NCBI RefSeq assembly: GCF_039539485.1 | Contig: NZ_BAABDF010000003.1 | Location: 434,001 to 498,000, forward strand | Direction: 5' to 3' | Length of the DNA stretch: 64,000 nt | From: Celeribacter arenosi | GTDB taxonomy: Bacteria; Pseudomonadota; Alphaproteobacteria; Rhodobacterales; Rhodobacteraceae | Part shown: positions 15,975 to 25,017 of the stretch, one piece after another | Position numbering within the stretch: the first letter of the stretch is position 1 | How the letters are laid out: each line of letters opens with the position of its first letter | The notes under the pieces: generated by a model | The model's database searches: none | What the model saw: the letters and a program-made list of their open reading frames with translations, nothing else | Told to the model about the DNA's origin: nothing | Program-made: the position numbers and the translations under genes

Positions 15975-16952
15975 ATGGCTTTTGTATTTTCAAACCGCAA
16001 ACGCTTCAAAGACCTAAGCGAACAGGAAGTCATCGCGCTTGCCATTTCCTCCGAGGAAGATGACGCGCAGATATATCGCAACTACGCGGCATCGCTGCGA
16101 CCCGAGTACCCAGACAGCGCCGTTGTTTTTGAAGAGATGGCAAAAGAGGAAGACGGCCACCGCGCCGCTCTCATCAAGCTGCACAAGGACAGGTTCGGTG
16201 ACCACATCCCGCTGATCCGGCGTGAACATGTTGCCGGTTTCTACGCCCGCAATCCGGTCTGGCTGATCGAGAACCTTGGGTTGGACAGGATCCGCTCCGA
16301 AGCGCAGGCAATGGAGCGTGCCGCAGAGGAGTTCTACCGGAAAGCCGCACAGCGCACCACGGACGCGGATACGCGTGAATTGCTCGGACATCTCGCCGCT
16401 GCCGAGGCCGGCCATGACAAACGCGCAGGCGACCTGATGGACGAACATCTGGGTGAGGAACAGCGCGCGGTAGAGGATGATTCCGCGCACCGTAAATTCA
16501 TCCTGACCTGGGTTCAGCCGGGGCTAGCGGGCCTGATGGACGGGTCTGTGTCGACACTGGCACCGATCTTCGCCACAGCCTTTGCGACGCAGGATACATG
16601 GACGACATTTCAGGTCGGGTTGGCTGCGTCCATCGGGGCGGGCATTTCGATGGGGTTCACCGAGGCCGCGTCTGATGATGGCGAATTGTCAGGACGGGGT
16701 TCGCCGCTCAAGCGCGGCTTTGCCTCGGGCATCATGACGACAGTGGGGGGGCTCGGTCACGCCCTTCCCTATCTCATTCCTGATTTCTGGACCGCAACCA
16801 TCACTGCCCTCGTCGTTGTCTTCGTTGAACTCTGGGCCATTGCGTGGATTCAGAACCGGTATATGGAAACACCCTTCATGCGGGCGGCCTTTCAGGTTGT
16901 GTTCGGGGGCGCGCTGGTATTCGCTGCGGGTGCACTTATCGGCGGCGGTTGA
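15975..16952 (+). CDS. mbfA: MbfA: ferritin-like domain fused to a VIT1/CCC1 iron transporter
   Basis: A 325-residue membrane protein. Residues about 10-150 are a rubrerythrin-like four-helix domain with metal-ligand ExxH motifs (KEEDGHR and AEAGHDKR). Residues about 175-325 are a VIT1/CCC1 domain with five hydrophobic helices (LAGLMDGSVSTLAPIFATAF is its typical first helix). MbfA proteins export iron across the inner membrane and protect against iron and peroxide stress. The Irr-type box upstream fits the known repression of mbfA by Irr in low iron. A divergent TetR gene shares the promoter region. Confidence 0.93.
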   Translation: MAFVFSNRKRFKDLSEQEVIALAISSEEDDAQIYRNYAASLRPEYPDSAVVFEEMAKEEDGHRAALIKLHKDRFGDHIPLIRREHVAGFYARNPVWLIENLGLDRIRSEAQAMERAAEEFYRKAAQRTTDADTRELLGHLAAAEAGHDKRAGDLMDEHLGEEQRAVEDDSAHRKFILTWVQPGLAGLMDGSVSTLAPIFATAFATQDTWTTFQVGLAASIGAGISMGFTEAASDDGELSGRGSPLKRGFASGIMTTVGGLGHALPYLIPDFWTATITALVVVFVELWAIAWIQNRYMETPFMRAAFQVVFGGALVFAAGALIGGG

Positions 16953-16984
16953 TGGGTGCCTGACCTGAAAAGAGCCGAGGTTCC

Positions 16985-17443
16985 GTGACCAAAATCTACG
17001 TCGATGCCGATGCCTGTCCGGTCAAAGCCGAGGCGGAAAAGGTCGCAACGCGACACAAATTGCCGTGCCTGTTCGTGTGCAACGGCGGGCTGCGCCCATC
17101 CCCCAACCCCTTGGTCGAAATGGTCTTTGTGCCGGACGGCCCCGATGTTGCCGACATGTGGATCGCGGACCGTGCAGGGCCGGGTGATGTCGTGGTCACC
17201 GGAGATATCCCGCTCGCCGCCAAGGTCGTGGCATCGGGCGCGCGGGTTCTCAAACATAATGGTGAAGCGCTCACAGAGGCCAATATCGGCAATGTCCTCG
17301 CGACCCGCGATTTGATGGCCGACCTACGTGCCGCCGACCCGTTTCGCCAAGGCGGTGGCAAAGCGTTTTCCAAAGCGGACCGATCGCGTTTCCTAGATGC
17401 GCTCGAGCGGGCCGTGCAAGCAGCCAAAAGGGATGTGACATGA
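16985..17443 (+). CDS. YaiI/YqxD family protein (DUF188)
   Basis: A 152-residue member of the YaiI/YqxD family, which has a PIN-like fold. Signatures: IYVDADACPVKAE at the N-terminus, VFVPDGPDVADMWI, and VVTGDIPLAAKVV with a following LKHNGE. The conserved acidic residues suggest a nuclease-like metal site, but no activity is established. GTG start. It follows mbfA by 32 bases and overlaps the HAD gene by four, so it may be read from the mbfA promoter. Confidence 0.9.
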   Translation: MTKIYVDADACPVKAEAEKVATRHKLPCLFVCNGGLRPSPNPLVEMVFVPDGPDVADMWIADRAGPGDVVVTGDIPLAAKVVASGARVLKHNGEALTEANIGNVLATRDLMADLRAADPFRQGGGKAFSKADRSRFLDALERAVQAAKRDVT

Positions 17444-18060
17444 GCGTGGAAGCGGTGGTTTTCGATATCGGAAACGTTCTGATCGAATGGCAGCCGGAGC
17501 GGCACTACGACGCCACCATCGGCGAGGCACGGCGGCGGGACATGTTTGCCCGCGTGGACCTGCACGAGATCAATGATCGCGTTGATCGCGGGGCACCGTT
17601 TCGCCAAACCATCGAAGAGGCCGCTGAGCGCTATCCGGACTTTGAGAGCGAAATTCTCATGTGGTACCACGAATGGATCCACATGGCTCAGCCTGAAATC
17701 CCCCATTCTGTCCGTATATTACGCGCTTTGCGCGCCAAAGGTGTGCCGGTGTTTGCCCTGTCGAATTTCGGGATCGAGAGTTTCGAATTTGCCGAAACGA
17801 AATACCCGTTCCTGACCGAATTCGACCGCCGCTATATCTCGGGGCACATGGGCTGCGTGAAACCACATGCCCTGATCTACGAGATGGTGGAGGCGGATTG
17901 CGGGATCGCGGCGCAGGGTCTTTTGTTTGCTGATGATCGTCAGGAAAACATCGACGCGGCCGCCAATAGGGGATGGCAGACGCATCTGTTCACAGGGCCC
18001 GATGGCTTGGCCGACCGACTGGTCAAAGAGGGCCTGTTGAGCGCAGAGCAGGCGCGCTAG
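17440..18060 (+). CDS. HAD superfamily phosphatase (subclass IA)
   Basis: A 206-residue HAD hydrolase. Motif I is VVFDIGNVLIEW (the nucleophile Asp is followed by I-G-N rather than the commoner x-D-G), motif II is FALSNFG, the motif III Lys lies in GCVKPHA, and motif IV is LLFADDRQENI. The sequence resembles 2-haloacid dehalogenase-like and epoxide-hydrolase N-terminal-type phosphatases; the substrate is unknown. It is coupled to the YaiI gene by an ATGA overlap and converges with the next MFS gene, sharing stop-codon bases. Confidence 0.87.
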   Translation: MSVEAVVFDIGNVLIEWQPERHYDATIGEARRRDMFARVDLHEINDRVDRGAPFRQTIEEAAERYPDFESEILMWYHEWIHMAQPEIPHSVRILRALRAKGVPVFALSNFGIESFEFAETKYPFLTEFDRRYISGHMGCVKPHALIYEMVEADCGIAAQGLLFADDRQENIDAAANRGWQTHLFTGPDGLADRLVKEGLLSAEQAR

Positions 18061-19307
18061 GCCAGTGCGCGCTCCACGCGTTTGCCGAGCGGGATTTCCT
18101 TGATCGGCAAATGGACGATCGCGGAGAAGGCGCCGACCCCCACGCCAACCCACCAGACGATCGTGTAATCGCCGTAGATGTCGTAGAGCTTTCCACCGAG
18201 CCAGACGCCAAGAAAAGCGCCGAGTTGGTGGGAAAAGAACACGATCCCGTAGAGCGTTCCCATGTAGCGCAGCCCGTAGACATAGGCGACGAGGCCGGAG
18301 GTCAGCGGCACCGTGGCCAGCCATAGCGCGCCCATTGTTACCGAGAAGATGAGCACGGATGTCGGCGTGATCGGCAGGGCGATGAAGACGGCGGCGGCGA
18401 TGGTGCGACCGAGGTAAATACCTGAAAGCAGGTACTTTTTCGAATAACGCTTGCCCAGATAGCCGGCCAGAAGGGTGCCGGCGATATTGGCCAGACCGAT
18501 CAGGGAGATCGAAATCGCGCCGAGCGCGGAGGTGGTCGAAACACCCAGTGAGGCCAGCGTTCCCGAGGGGTCAATCGCTCCGCACATCTCTGTCACCATC
18601 GCAGGGAAATGCGCGGTGACAAAGGCGAGCTGATAGCCGCAGGAGAAAAAGCCGAGGAAAATCAATGTGTAAGTCGGGTCGCGGAAGGCCTTGCCGAGGA
18701 TCATGCCAAGGCTGTCTTCGATGTCGGGTTTGGAGGCCACGGGCGCGCGCATCAAGGGCAGTGCGAGGAGCGAGGCGATGACCGAGGCGGCAAAGAGGAG
18801 GAAGACGTTTTGCCAGTCCATGAAGGACAAAAGCCATTCGGCAACCGGCGCGCCGAATACCTGACCGCCGGACCCCGCAGCGGTGGCGATGGCCAAAGAC
18901 ATGGAGCGGTTTTCATCCGATGAGGCGCGGCCCACGACGGCCAGAATGACCCCGAAACCTGTGCCCGCGATGCCGAAACCGATGAAGATTTCAAAGAACT
19001 GATGGGCCTCCGGTGTCACCGCCATGGAGGACATGACCAGACCGGCGGCGTAGGTTAAGGCCCCGAGAATAATAGCTTTTCTATCGCCAATGCGTTCTGC
19101 GAGCGCGCCAAAGATCGGCTGCCCGATGCCCCAGAAAAGGTTCTGGATCGCGATGGCGAGCGAGAACTCGGCGCGCGGCCAGTTGAAGTCGGCAGCGATC
19201 GGAATCTGGAACACGCCAAAGGAGGCGCGGATCGCGAAACTCACGATGATGATGATGCAACCCGCGAGGAGAACGGGCGTAAAAAGCGGGGTGCGTTGTG
19301 CGGCCAT
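18057..19307 (-). CDS. MFS transporter (OFA/monocarboxylate-like)
   Basis: A 416-residue carrier with about twelve membrane helices. The opening (SFGVFQIPIAADFNWPRAEFSLA) and FGALAERIGDRKAIILG at the loop after helix 2 resemble the oxalate/formate and monocarboxylate branch of the MFS. Substrate is not determined. It is monocistronic and divergent from zapE; the 110-base gap between them must carry both promoters. Confidence 0.85.
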   Translation of the reverse strand: MAAQRTPLFTPVLLAGCIIIIVSFAIRASFGVFQIPIAADFNWPRAEFSLAIAIQNLFWGIGQPIFGALAERIGDRKAIILGALTYAAGLVMSSMAVTPEAHQFFEIFIGFGIAGTGFGVILAVVGRASSDENRSMSLAIATAAGSGGQVFGAPVAEWLLSFMDWQNVFLLFAASVIASLLALPLMRAPVASKPDIEDSLGMILGKAFRDPTYTLIFLGFFSCGYQLAFVTAHFPAMVTEMCGAIDPSGTLASLGVSTTSALGAISISLIGLANIAGTLLAGYLGKRYSKKYLLSGIYLGRTIAAAVFIALPITPTSVLIFSVTMGALWLATVPLTSGLVAYVYGLRYMGTLYGIVFFSHQLGAFLGVWLGGKLYDIYGDYTIVWWVGVGVGAFSAIVHLPIKEIPLGKRVERALA

Positions 19308-19417
19308 GGGTTTTCCTTTTCACCATAAATTGGCGAAGGACGCGGTTCGGTCAATCAAATGATCTGCATACCCCCCATCACCTTTTCTTATCATCCACTT
19401 GGCTTTATGGGATTCGG

Positions 19418-20494
19418 ATGGACAGTTTGCGCGATATCTATGCTGCGAAAGTGGCGTCTGGCGAGTTGCGGGGGGATGCGGCTCAGGAGGCGGTTTTGCC
19501 GCTTTTGGACGAGGTGCGCGCGGCGTTGAAGGCGCGTGCGAATGCCAAATCGGGGTTACTGTCCCTGATCGGCGGGCTCAAAAAACCGGCGCCGGTTCGC
19601 GGGGTATATCTCTGGGGCGGGGTTGGGCGCGGGAAATCCATGCTCATGGATTTGTTTCATGAAAACAGTCCTGTAGCGTCACGTCGCGTGCATTTCCATG
19701 CCTTCATGCAGGAGATCCAGAGCGACATTCACGAGGCACGAAAGGCCGGTGTTTCCGATGCGATCCAGCCCTCGATCGCCAAGGTTGCGTCTGATGTGCG
19801 GCTGTTGTGTTTCGATGAAATGCAGATCACCGATATTGCCGATGCGATGATCGTGGGGCGGCTTTTCGAGGGGCTGTTCGAGCGCGGTGTGACGGTGGTT
19901 GCGACATCGAACCGTGTGCCCGATGACCTCTACAAAGACGGGTTGAACCGGCAACTTTTCATGCCCTTCATCGCGCTGATCAAGGAGCGGATGGAGGTCT
20001 ATCACCTGCATTCGCCCGTGGATTATCGCCAAGGGCGGCTGACGGGAACTCCTGTTTATTTTCAACCGGTTACGGATAGTGTTCGGGTGTCGATCGGTGA
20101 TATCTGGCGCGATTTGACGGGCGGTTCGGGTGAAAAACTGACGCTGAAAGTCAAAGGCCGTGATGTGGAGTTGCCGCAGTTTCACAATGGTGTGGCGCGG
20201 GCGACGTTTTGGGATCTCTGCGGGCAGATGTATGGGCCTGCCGATTACCTCGCCATTGCGGATGCGGTTAAGTTGTTGATTTTGGAAGATATTCCGAGGC
20301 TCGGGCGAAATAATTTCAATGAGGCGAAGCGGTTTGTGACGCTGATTGATGCGCTTTATGAGGCGAAAGTGCGCCTTGTCGCATCGGCTGTGGATGAGCC
20401 GGAGCGGCTATATGTCGAGGGGGCGGGGGCGTTCGAGTTCGAGCGCACGGCATCGCGGCTACGTGAAATGCAGGACGCCGATTGGGGTGTTTGA
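19418..20494 (+). CDS. zapE: ZapE, AFG1-like ATPase
   Basis: A 358-residue AAA-type ATPase. Walker A is GGVGRGKSML at residues 67-76, the Walker B-like segment is LLCFDEMQITD, and ATSNRVPDDLYKDGL carries the sensor region. In Escherichia coli ZapE associates with the division ring under stress; the mitochondrial homologue AFG1 helps clear respiratory subunits. The ATG at 19418 fits the family start; the open frame reaches 19298 but lacks homology-like sequence. In other alphaproteobacteria zapE is often next to mdh, which is not seen here. Confidence 0.92.
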   Translation: MDSLRDIYAAKVASGELRGDAAQEAVLPLLDEVRAALKARANAKSGLLSLIGGLKKPAPVRGVYLWGGVGRGKSMLMDLFHENSPVASRRVHFHAFMQEIQSDIHEARKAGVSDAIQPSIAKVASDVRLLCFDEMQITDIADAMIVGRLFEGLFERGVTVVATSNRVPDDLYKDGLNRQLFMPFIALIKERMEVYHLHSPVDYRQGRLTGTPVYFQPVTDSVRVSIGDIWRDLTGGSGEKLTLKVKGRDVELPQFHNGVARATFWDLCGQMYGPADYLAIADAVKLLILEDIPRLGRNNFNEAKRFVTLIDALYEAKVRLVASAVDEPERLYVEGAGAFEFERTASRLREMQDADWGV

Positions 20495-20623
20495 GGTGTT
20501 TTAACGACTTTGTGGCGCGAGTTCGCAGGGTTTTACATCACCGGAATTGGCCGTTTTACGTGTTTTACATGTTTTAAAGCGACACGGCCCCCGACACAGC
20601 GGTCGGGAGCCTGTTCGGCGGCG

Positions 20624-21652
20624 TTATTTTCCCGACAGGATTTCGCGCACGCGGGGGATGACCTCCTGGCCGTAGAGGCGGATGTTGTCCATCAGCACCT
20701 CGTGGGACACGGGGCCTGCCGAGTATTTCAGATCGAAGCGTTCGGTGCCGAGGACCGACACGGTGGCCGCGATTTTTTGCGCCACGGTTTCGGGGGAGCC
20801 GACGTAGAGCGCGCCGTGGTCGATTTCCTGATTGAAGGCGTCGCGGGTCAGGGGCGGCCAGCCACGGGTGCGCCCGATGCGGTGGTGCATGACTTTGTAG
20901 CCCTCAAAGAACCGCTCGCGGGCCTCTTTGTCGGTGGCGGCGATATGGCCGGGGGAATGGCTGCCGATGGGGAGGGGCTTGGCATCCATTTTTTCGCGCA
21001 CTTCGCGGTAGAGGTCGGCGTAGGGTTTGAAGCGCGCGGGCGGCCCGCCGATGATGGCGAGCGCCATGGAGAGGTCGTTGGAGGCCGCGCGCACCACCGA
21101 TTCCGGTGTGCCGCCGACGCCGATCCAGACAGGCATCGGGGTTTCGGGGCGCGGGTAGACGGTTTGCTGTTTGAGGGGGGCGCGGTGGCGGCCCTGCCAG
21201 CTGACCTTTTCATTGCGCGAGAGCAGGTTGAAGAGGTCGAATTTCTCTTCGAATAACATTTCGTAATCAGAGAGGTCGTGGCCGAAGAGCGGGAAGCTTT
21301 CGGTGAAGGAGCCGCGCCCGAGGGTGATTTCCGCGCGCCCGTTCGAGATCGCCTGTAGGGTCGAGAAGCGTTGGAAGACGCGGATCGGATCGTCCGAGGA
21401 GAGCACGGTGACGGCGGAGGCCAGTTTGATGCGCGTGGTTTGCGCGGCGATGGCGGCGAGCACCGGTTCGATGGCGGAGACGGCGTAATCGGCGCGGTGG
21501 TGTTCGCCGAGGCCGAAGACATCGACGCCGACCTGATCGGCGAGTTTGGCCTCTTCGATCACGTTGCGGATCACCTGGCCGTGGGAGAGGTCGTGCCCTT
21601 TGGCGTCTGTGGTGACATCGCCGAAGGTGTCGATACCGAATTCGAGGGTCAT
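20624..21652 (-). CDS. LLM class flavin-dependent oxidoreductase
   Basis: A 342-residue bacterial luciferase-like monooxygenase or reductase using FMN or F420. Typical features: MTLEFGIDTFGDV at the start, VFGLGEHH near residue 45, LASAVTVLSSDDPIRVFQRF, and GRAEITLGRGSF. The reaction is not predictable from sequence. It lies 108 bases downstream of folC on the same strand, so it may be partly co-transcribed, but there is no functional link to folate synthesis. Confidence 0.9.
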   Translation of the reverse strand: MTLEFGIDTFGDVTTDAKGHDLSHGQVIRNVIEEAKLADQVGVDVFGLGEHHRADYAVSAIEPVLAAIAAQTTRIKLASAVTVLSSDDPIRVFQRFSTLQAISNGRAEITLGRGSFTESFPLFGHDLSDYEMLFEEKFDLFNLLSRNEKVSWQGRHRAPLKQQTVYPRPETPMPVWIGVGGTPESVVRAASNDLSMALAIIGGPPARFKPYADLYREVREKMDAKPLPIGSHSPGHIAATDKEARERFFEGYKVMHHRIGRTRGWPPLTRDAFNQEIDHGALYVGSPETVAQKIAATVSVLGTERFDLKYSAGPVSHEVLMDNIRLYGQEVIPRVREILSGK

Positions 21653-21760
21653 GGCAGAGTCCTGTCTGTGCGCTCCAGTGTTTGGGGCACAGGTAGCGGG
21701 ATTTCACGGTCAGGCAAAGATGCGCGGATGCACAGAGGATGTTCGCGAGGCGCGGGTGCC

Positions 21761-23035
21761 TCAGCCGTTTTCGCGCAGGATATTTCCGGCCAGATAGAGC
21801 GATCCGCAAATCAGGATGCGCGCCTCGGGGTCGGTTTTGACGATCTCCTGAACGGCGGTGAGGACATCGGGCGCGATGGTGGTTTGCATGCCGACCGATT
21901 TGGCCATGTCGGCGGTTGTTTCGGCGGGCAGGGTGTTGGCCTCGCCGGGGATCGACACGGCGGTAAACGAGCGCGCGTGGGGGGCGAGCGGGCGCAGGTA
22001 TCCGGCGATGTCTTTGGTGTTGAGCATGCCGCAGATCAGGTGCGTGGGGCGGTTTGGCAGGCGGGTCAGCGCCTCCGACAGGGCGTGGCCCGCGGCCGGA
22101 TTATGCCCGCCGTCGAGCCAGAGTTCGCCGTTCCCTGCAGCCTCGATCAGGGGGCCGGTGCGCAGGCGTTGCATCCGGGCGGGCCATGTGGCGTTCAGGA
22201 GCGCGCCCTCCAGCGCGGCGTCGCCCGCGTCGAGGTGGCGCAGCGCGGCGAGCGCCATGCCCGCGTTGTCGATCTGGTGTTTGCCGATGAGGGTGGGAAG
22301 GGGCAGGTCGCGCAGGCCGAGTTCGTCCTGATAGATCAGGCGGCCGCGTTCCTCCCAGACGTGCCAATGTTGGCCGTAGGCGAGGATGGGCGCGCCGAGG
22401 CGGGCGGCGCGGGCCTCGATCACGTCGAGGCCTTCGTCCTCTTGGCGGCCCACGATGCAGGGCACGCCGCGTTTGATGATGCCCGCCTTTTCGCCCGCGA
22501 TTTCGGCGAGCGTCGTGCCGAGGTATTGGGTGTGGTCGATGGAGACCGGCGTGATCACTGTGAGGGCGGGTTTTTCGACCACATTGGTGGCATCGAGGCG
22601 TCCGCCAAGGCCGACTTCCAGCAGGGTGTAATCGGCGGGCGTGCGCGCCATGGCGAGGATGCCCGCGACGGTGGTGATTTCGAAATAGGTGATCGGCAGG
22701 CCGGCGTTGGCGTCTTCGCATTCCTGCAGGATGTCTCGCAGCGCGGGTTCGGAAATCAGGTCACCGGCGAGGCGGATGCGTTCGTGAAAGCGCGCGAGGT
22801 GGGGCGAGGTATAGGCGTGGACCTTTGCCCCCGTCGCCTCCAGACCGGCGCGGATCATCGCCTGAGTGGATCCTTTGCCGTTGGTGCCCGCGATATGGAT
22901 CACGGGGGGGAGGTCGTTTTGGGGATTGCCGAGCGCGTCGAGCAGGCGCCAGACGCGGTCGAGCACGAGGTCCATCACCTTGGGGTGCAGCGACATGAGC
23001 CGATCGAGGATCACATCGGAATGCGGGCTGCTCAC
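21761..23035 (-). CDS. folC: Bifunctional folylpolyglutamate/dihydrofolate synthase
   Basis: A 424-residue Mur-ligase-type enzyme that adds glutamate to dihydropteroate and to reduced folates. The P-loop HIAGTNGKGST is at about residues 47-57, followed by YTSPHLARFHERI, and DHTQYLGTTLAEIAGEKAGI in the central domain, all diagnostic. It overlaps accD by four bases. The accD-folC order is widespread in proteobacteria, so their pairing is ancestral rather than functional. Confidence 0.95.
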   Translation of the reverse strand: MSSPHSDVILDRLMSLHPKVMDLVLDRVWRLLDALGNPQNDLPPVIHIAGTNGKGSTQAMIRAGLEATGAKVHAYTSPHLARFHERIRLAGDLISEPALRDILQECEDANAGLPITYFEITTVAGILAMARTPADYTLLEVGLGGRLDATNVVEKPALTVITPVSIDHTQYLGTTLAEIAGEKAGIIKRGVPCIVGRQEDEGLDVIEARAARLGAPILAYGQHWHVWEERGRLIYQDELGLRDLPLPTLIGKHQIDNAGMALAALRHLDAGDAALEGALLNATWPARMQRLRTGPLIEAAGNGELWLDGGHNPAAGHALSEALTRLPNRPTHLICGMLNTKDIAGYLRPLAPHARSFTAVSIPGEANTLPAETTADMAKSVGMQTTIAPDVLTAVQEIVKTDPEARILICGSLYLAGNILRENG

Positions 23036-23937
23036 GCGTCGCCCTCGTCCTCGTCTTGCGGGGCGGGGAGGTCGCCTGCGACAGCGGGGGGCAGGCCGGT
23101 GAGCATGCGCAGGATCGCGGTCAGTTCGTCTTTGAGTTTCAGACGGTGGGTGACGCGGTCGAGCATGCCGTGGTCGAGCAGGTATTCGGCGCGTTGGAAC
23201 CCTTCGGGGAGTTTTTCGCGGATCGTCTGTTCGATGACGCGCGGGCCTGCGAAACAGATCAGCGCGTTGGGTTCGGCGATATGGACATCACCGAGCATGG
23301 CATAGGACGCGGTGACGCCGCCCGTGGTCGGGTGGGTGAGCACGACGATATAGGGCAGGCCGGCTTCTTTGAGCATTTGCAGGGCAACGGTGGTGCGCGG
23401 CATTTGCATCAGCGACAGGATGCCTTCCTGCATGCGCGCGCCGCCAGCCGCCGAGAACATCACGAAGGGGCGTTTGAGTTCGATGGCGCGTTCGACGCCC
23501 GCGATGAACGCGTTGCCGACATACATCGACATGGAGCCGCCGATGAAGGAGAAATCCTGCGCCGCGGCCACGATGGGGGTGCGGTTCATGTCACCTTCGG
23601 CGACGAGCATCGCCTCCTTTTCGCCGGTCGCCTTTTGCGCGGCTTTCAGGCGGTCGGGGTATTTTTTCTGGTCGCGGAAGTGCAGCGGGTCCTGCACGGG
23701 GGTGGGCACGGCGATGTCGGTGAAGACGCCGCCATCAAACAGCGCCTTGAAGCGGTCGCGCGGTGTGATGTGCATGTGGTGGTCGCAGCTGGTGCAGACG
23801 TTGAGGTTGTCGGACACTTCGCGGTGGAACAGCATCGAGCCGCATTCGGGACATTTGGTCCAGAGGTTGTCCGGCGTTTCGCGTTTGGAAAACAGCGAGT
23901 TGATCGTCGGGCGGACGTAGTTCGAAATCCAGTTCAT
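23032..23937 (-). CDS. accD: Acetyl-CoA carboxylase carboxyltransferase subunit beta
   Basis: A 301-residue subunit of acetyl-CoA carboxylase, the first step of fatty acid synthesis. The N-terminal zinc ribbon is CPECGSMLFHREV and NVCTSCDHH (two CxxC pairs at residues about 29-53). The crotonase-like domain carries MFSAAGGARMQEGILSLMQM and THPTTGGVTASYAMLGD. The protein ends with a short acidic Asp/Glu-rich tail. folC follows with a four-base overlap. Confidence 0.96.
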   Translation of the reverse strand: MNWISNYVRPTINSLFSKRETPDNLWTKCPECGSMLFHREVSDNLNVCTSCDHHMHITPRDRFKALFDGGVFTDIAVPTPVQDPLHFRDQKKYPDRLKAAQKATGEKEAMLVAEGDMNRTPIVAAAQDFSFIGGSMSMYVGNAFIAGVERAIELKRPFVMFSAAGGARMQEGILSLMQMPRTTVALQMLKEAGLPYIVVLTHPTTGGVTASYAMLGDVHIAEPNALICFAGPRVIEQTIREKLPEGFQRAEYLLDHGMLDRVTHRLKLKDELTAILRMLTGLPPAVAGDLPAPQDEDEGDA

Positions 23938-24011
23938 GCGCGGACCTTTGGACGGGGCAATTGGGTTTGCGTTTTGCAGTTGGATTTAAGGGGTGGGGGC
24001 GGGAATTGCAA

Positions 24012-24899
24012 TCAACGCCTGATCGCGATGCGCGCGGCGAGCCATGTGACGAAGAGGACGGCGGCCTCGAAGACGATGATCATCGGGTCGGCGAGGATGT
24101 CGGAGAGGTCGGCGGTTCTGGTGTAGAGGCCGAAGGCGGAGAACAGCCCGTCGGGCGGGGCGATGAGCATGGCGGAGATGTTGTTGACGAAGTGCAGCAC
24201 GATGGCCGGTCCGAGCGTGCCCGAGCGCGCCGTCAGATCGCCCGCCGCGAGGCCGAACATCACCGCCCAGCCGAGCGTGAACCACAGGCCAATGCCGGTC
24301 AGGGTGCCGTTATAGTGCAGGAGGCCAAAGACGAAGGCAGAGGCGAAGAGGCCCGACAGGTAGGACCCCGTTGCGCCCGCGATTTGCGATTGCAGGTAGC
24401 CGCGAAAGAACACCTCCTCTGCGGTGACCTGCACGGCGATACCCAAGAGCGCAAACGGCACCCACATCAGCCATTGGCGCAGCGGGAGTTGGGCGACGAG
24501 TTGGCTGCCTTCGCCGTCCCATGGCAGCATCAGGGTGATGGCGACGATGGGGGCGATCCATTTGGTTGTGGTGCGGATTTGATCGCGCATCAGGGCGGCG
24601 GGGCCGGTGATGTCGCGCAGCGAGCGGTCGTGCAGGCGGCGCGCGGTGAGGATGGAGCCGAGCAGCAGCAGGGAAAATCCGGCGAGCACCACGAAGACCC
24701 CGCCTTGGCGGGTGGAGACCGTGTCGCTGGGCAGGGCAAAGGGCGACAATTCGGGGGCCAGCGACATGACCACCGAGTAGAACAAAGGCGTGACCGCGCC
24801 GATCAGCCCGAGGGCGAGCACGAAGACCACGCCGAGCCGCCAGAACTCCGGTCGCCGCGTTGCGGATTGCAGGATCGCGTCATAGGGGTGGGGCGTCAT
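24012..24899 (-). CDS. CPBP family intramembrane metalloprotease
   Basis: A 295-residue protein with about seven or eight hydrophobic segments and the CPBP (Abi) signatures TAEEVFFRGYLQ (Glu-Glu plus Arg), a later FGLLHYNG and a final ALVLHFVNN-like segment (VLHFVNNIS). Relatives include CAAX prenyl proteases and immunity proteins; the substrate is unknown. The ATG at 24899 has AAAGG upstream; the longer open frame to 25031 is Arg/Ser-rich and not membrane-like. It is upstream of accD on the same strand and divergent from the next gene. Confidence 0.85.
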   Translation of the reverse strand: MTPHPYDAILQSATRRPEFWRLGVVFVLALGLIGAVTPLFYSVVMSLAPELSPFALPSDTVSTRQGGVFVVLAGFSLLLLGSILTARRLHDRSLRDITGPAALMRDQIRTTTKWIAPIVAITLMLPWDGEGSQLVAQLPLRQWLMWVPFALLGIAVQVTAEEVFFRGYLQSQIAGATGSYLSGLFASAFVFGLLHYNGTLTGIGLWFTLGWAVMFGLAAGDLTARSGTLGPAIVLHFVNNISAMLIAPPDGLFSAFGLYTRTADLSDILADPMIIVFEAAVLFVTWLAARIAIRR

Positions 24900-25017
24900 G
24901 GTGGGCCTTTCTGGCGTGGTGCGACTGGCATAACACCGCGCACGCGCGGGGCAAAGGCTTGCTGCGCGCGGCGATTGACCTGTAACTGCGCGCGCCAAAC
25001 CCATGAAGGAGCCGCGC

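Noticed and set aside
21371..23305. 644-codon plus-strand frame across folC and the end of accD
   Set aside because: Opposite two certain genes. The product is Gly/Arg/Asp-rich without motifs.
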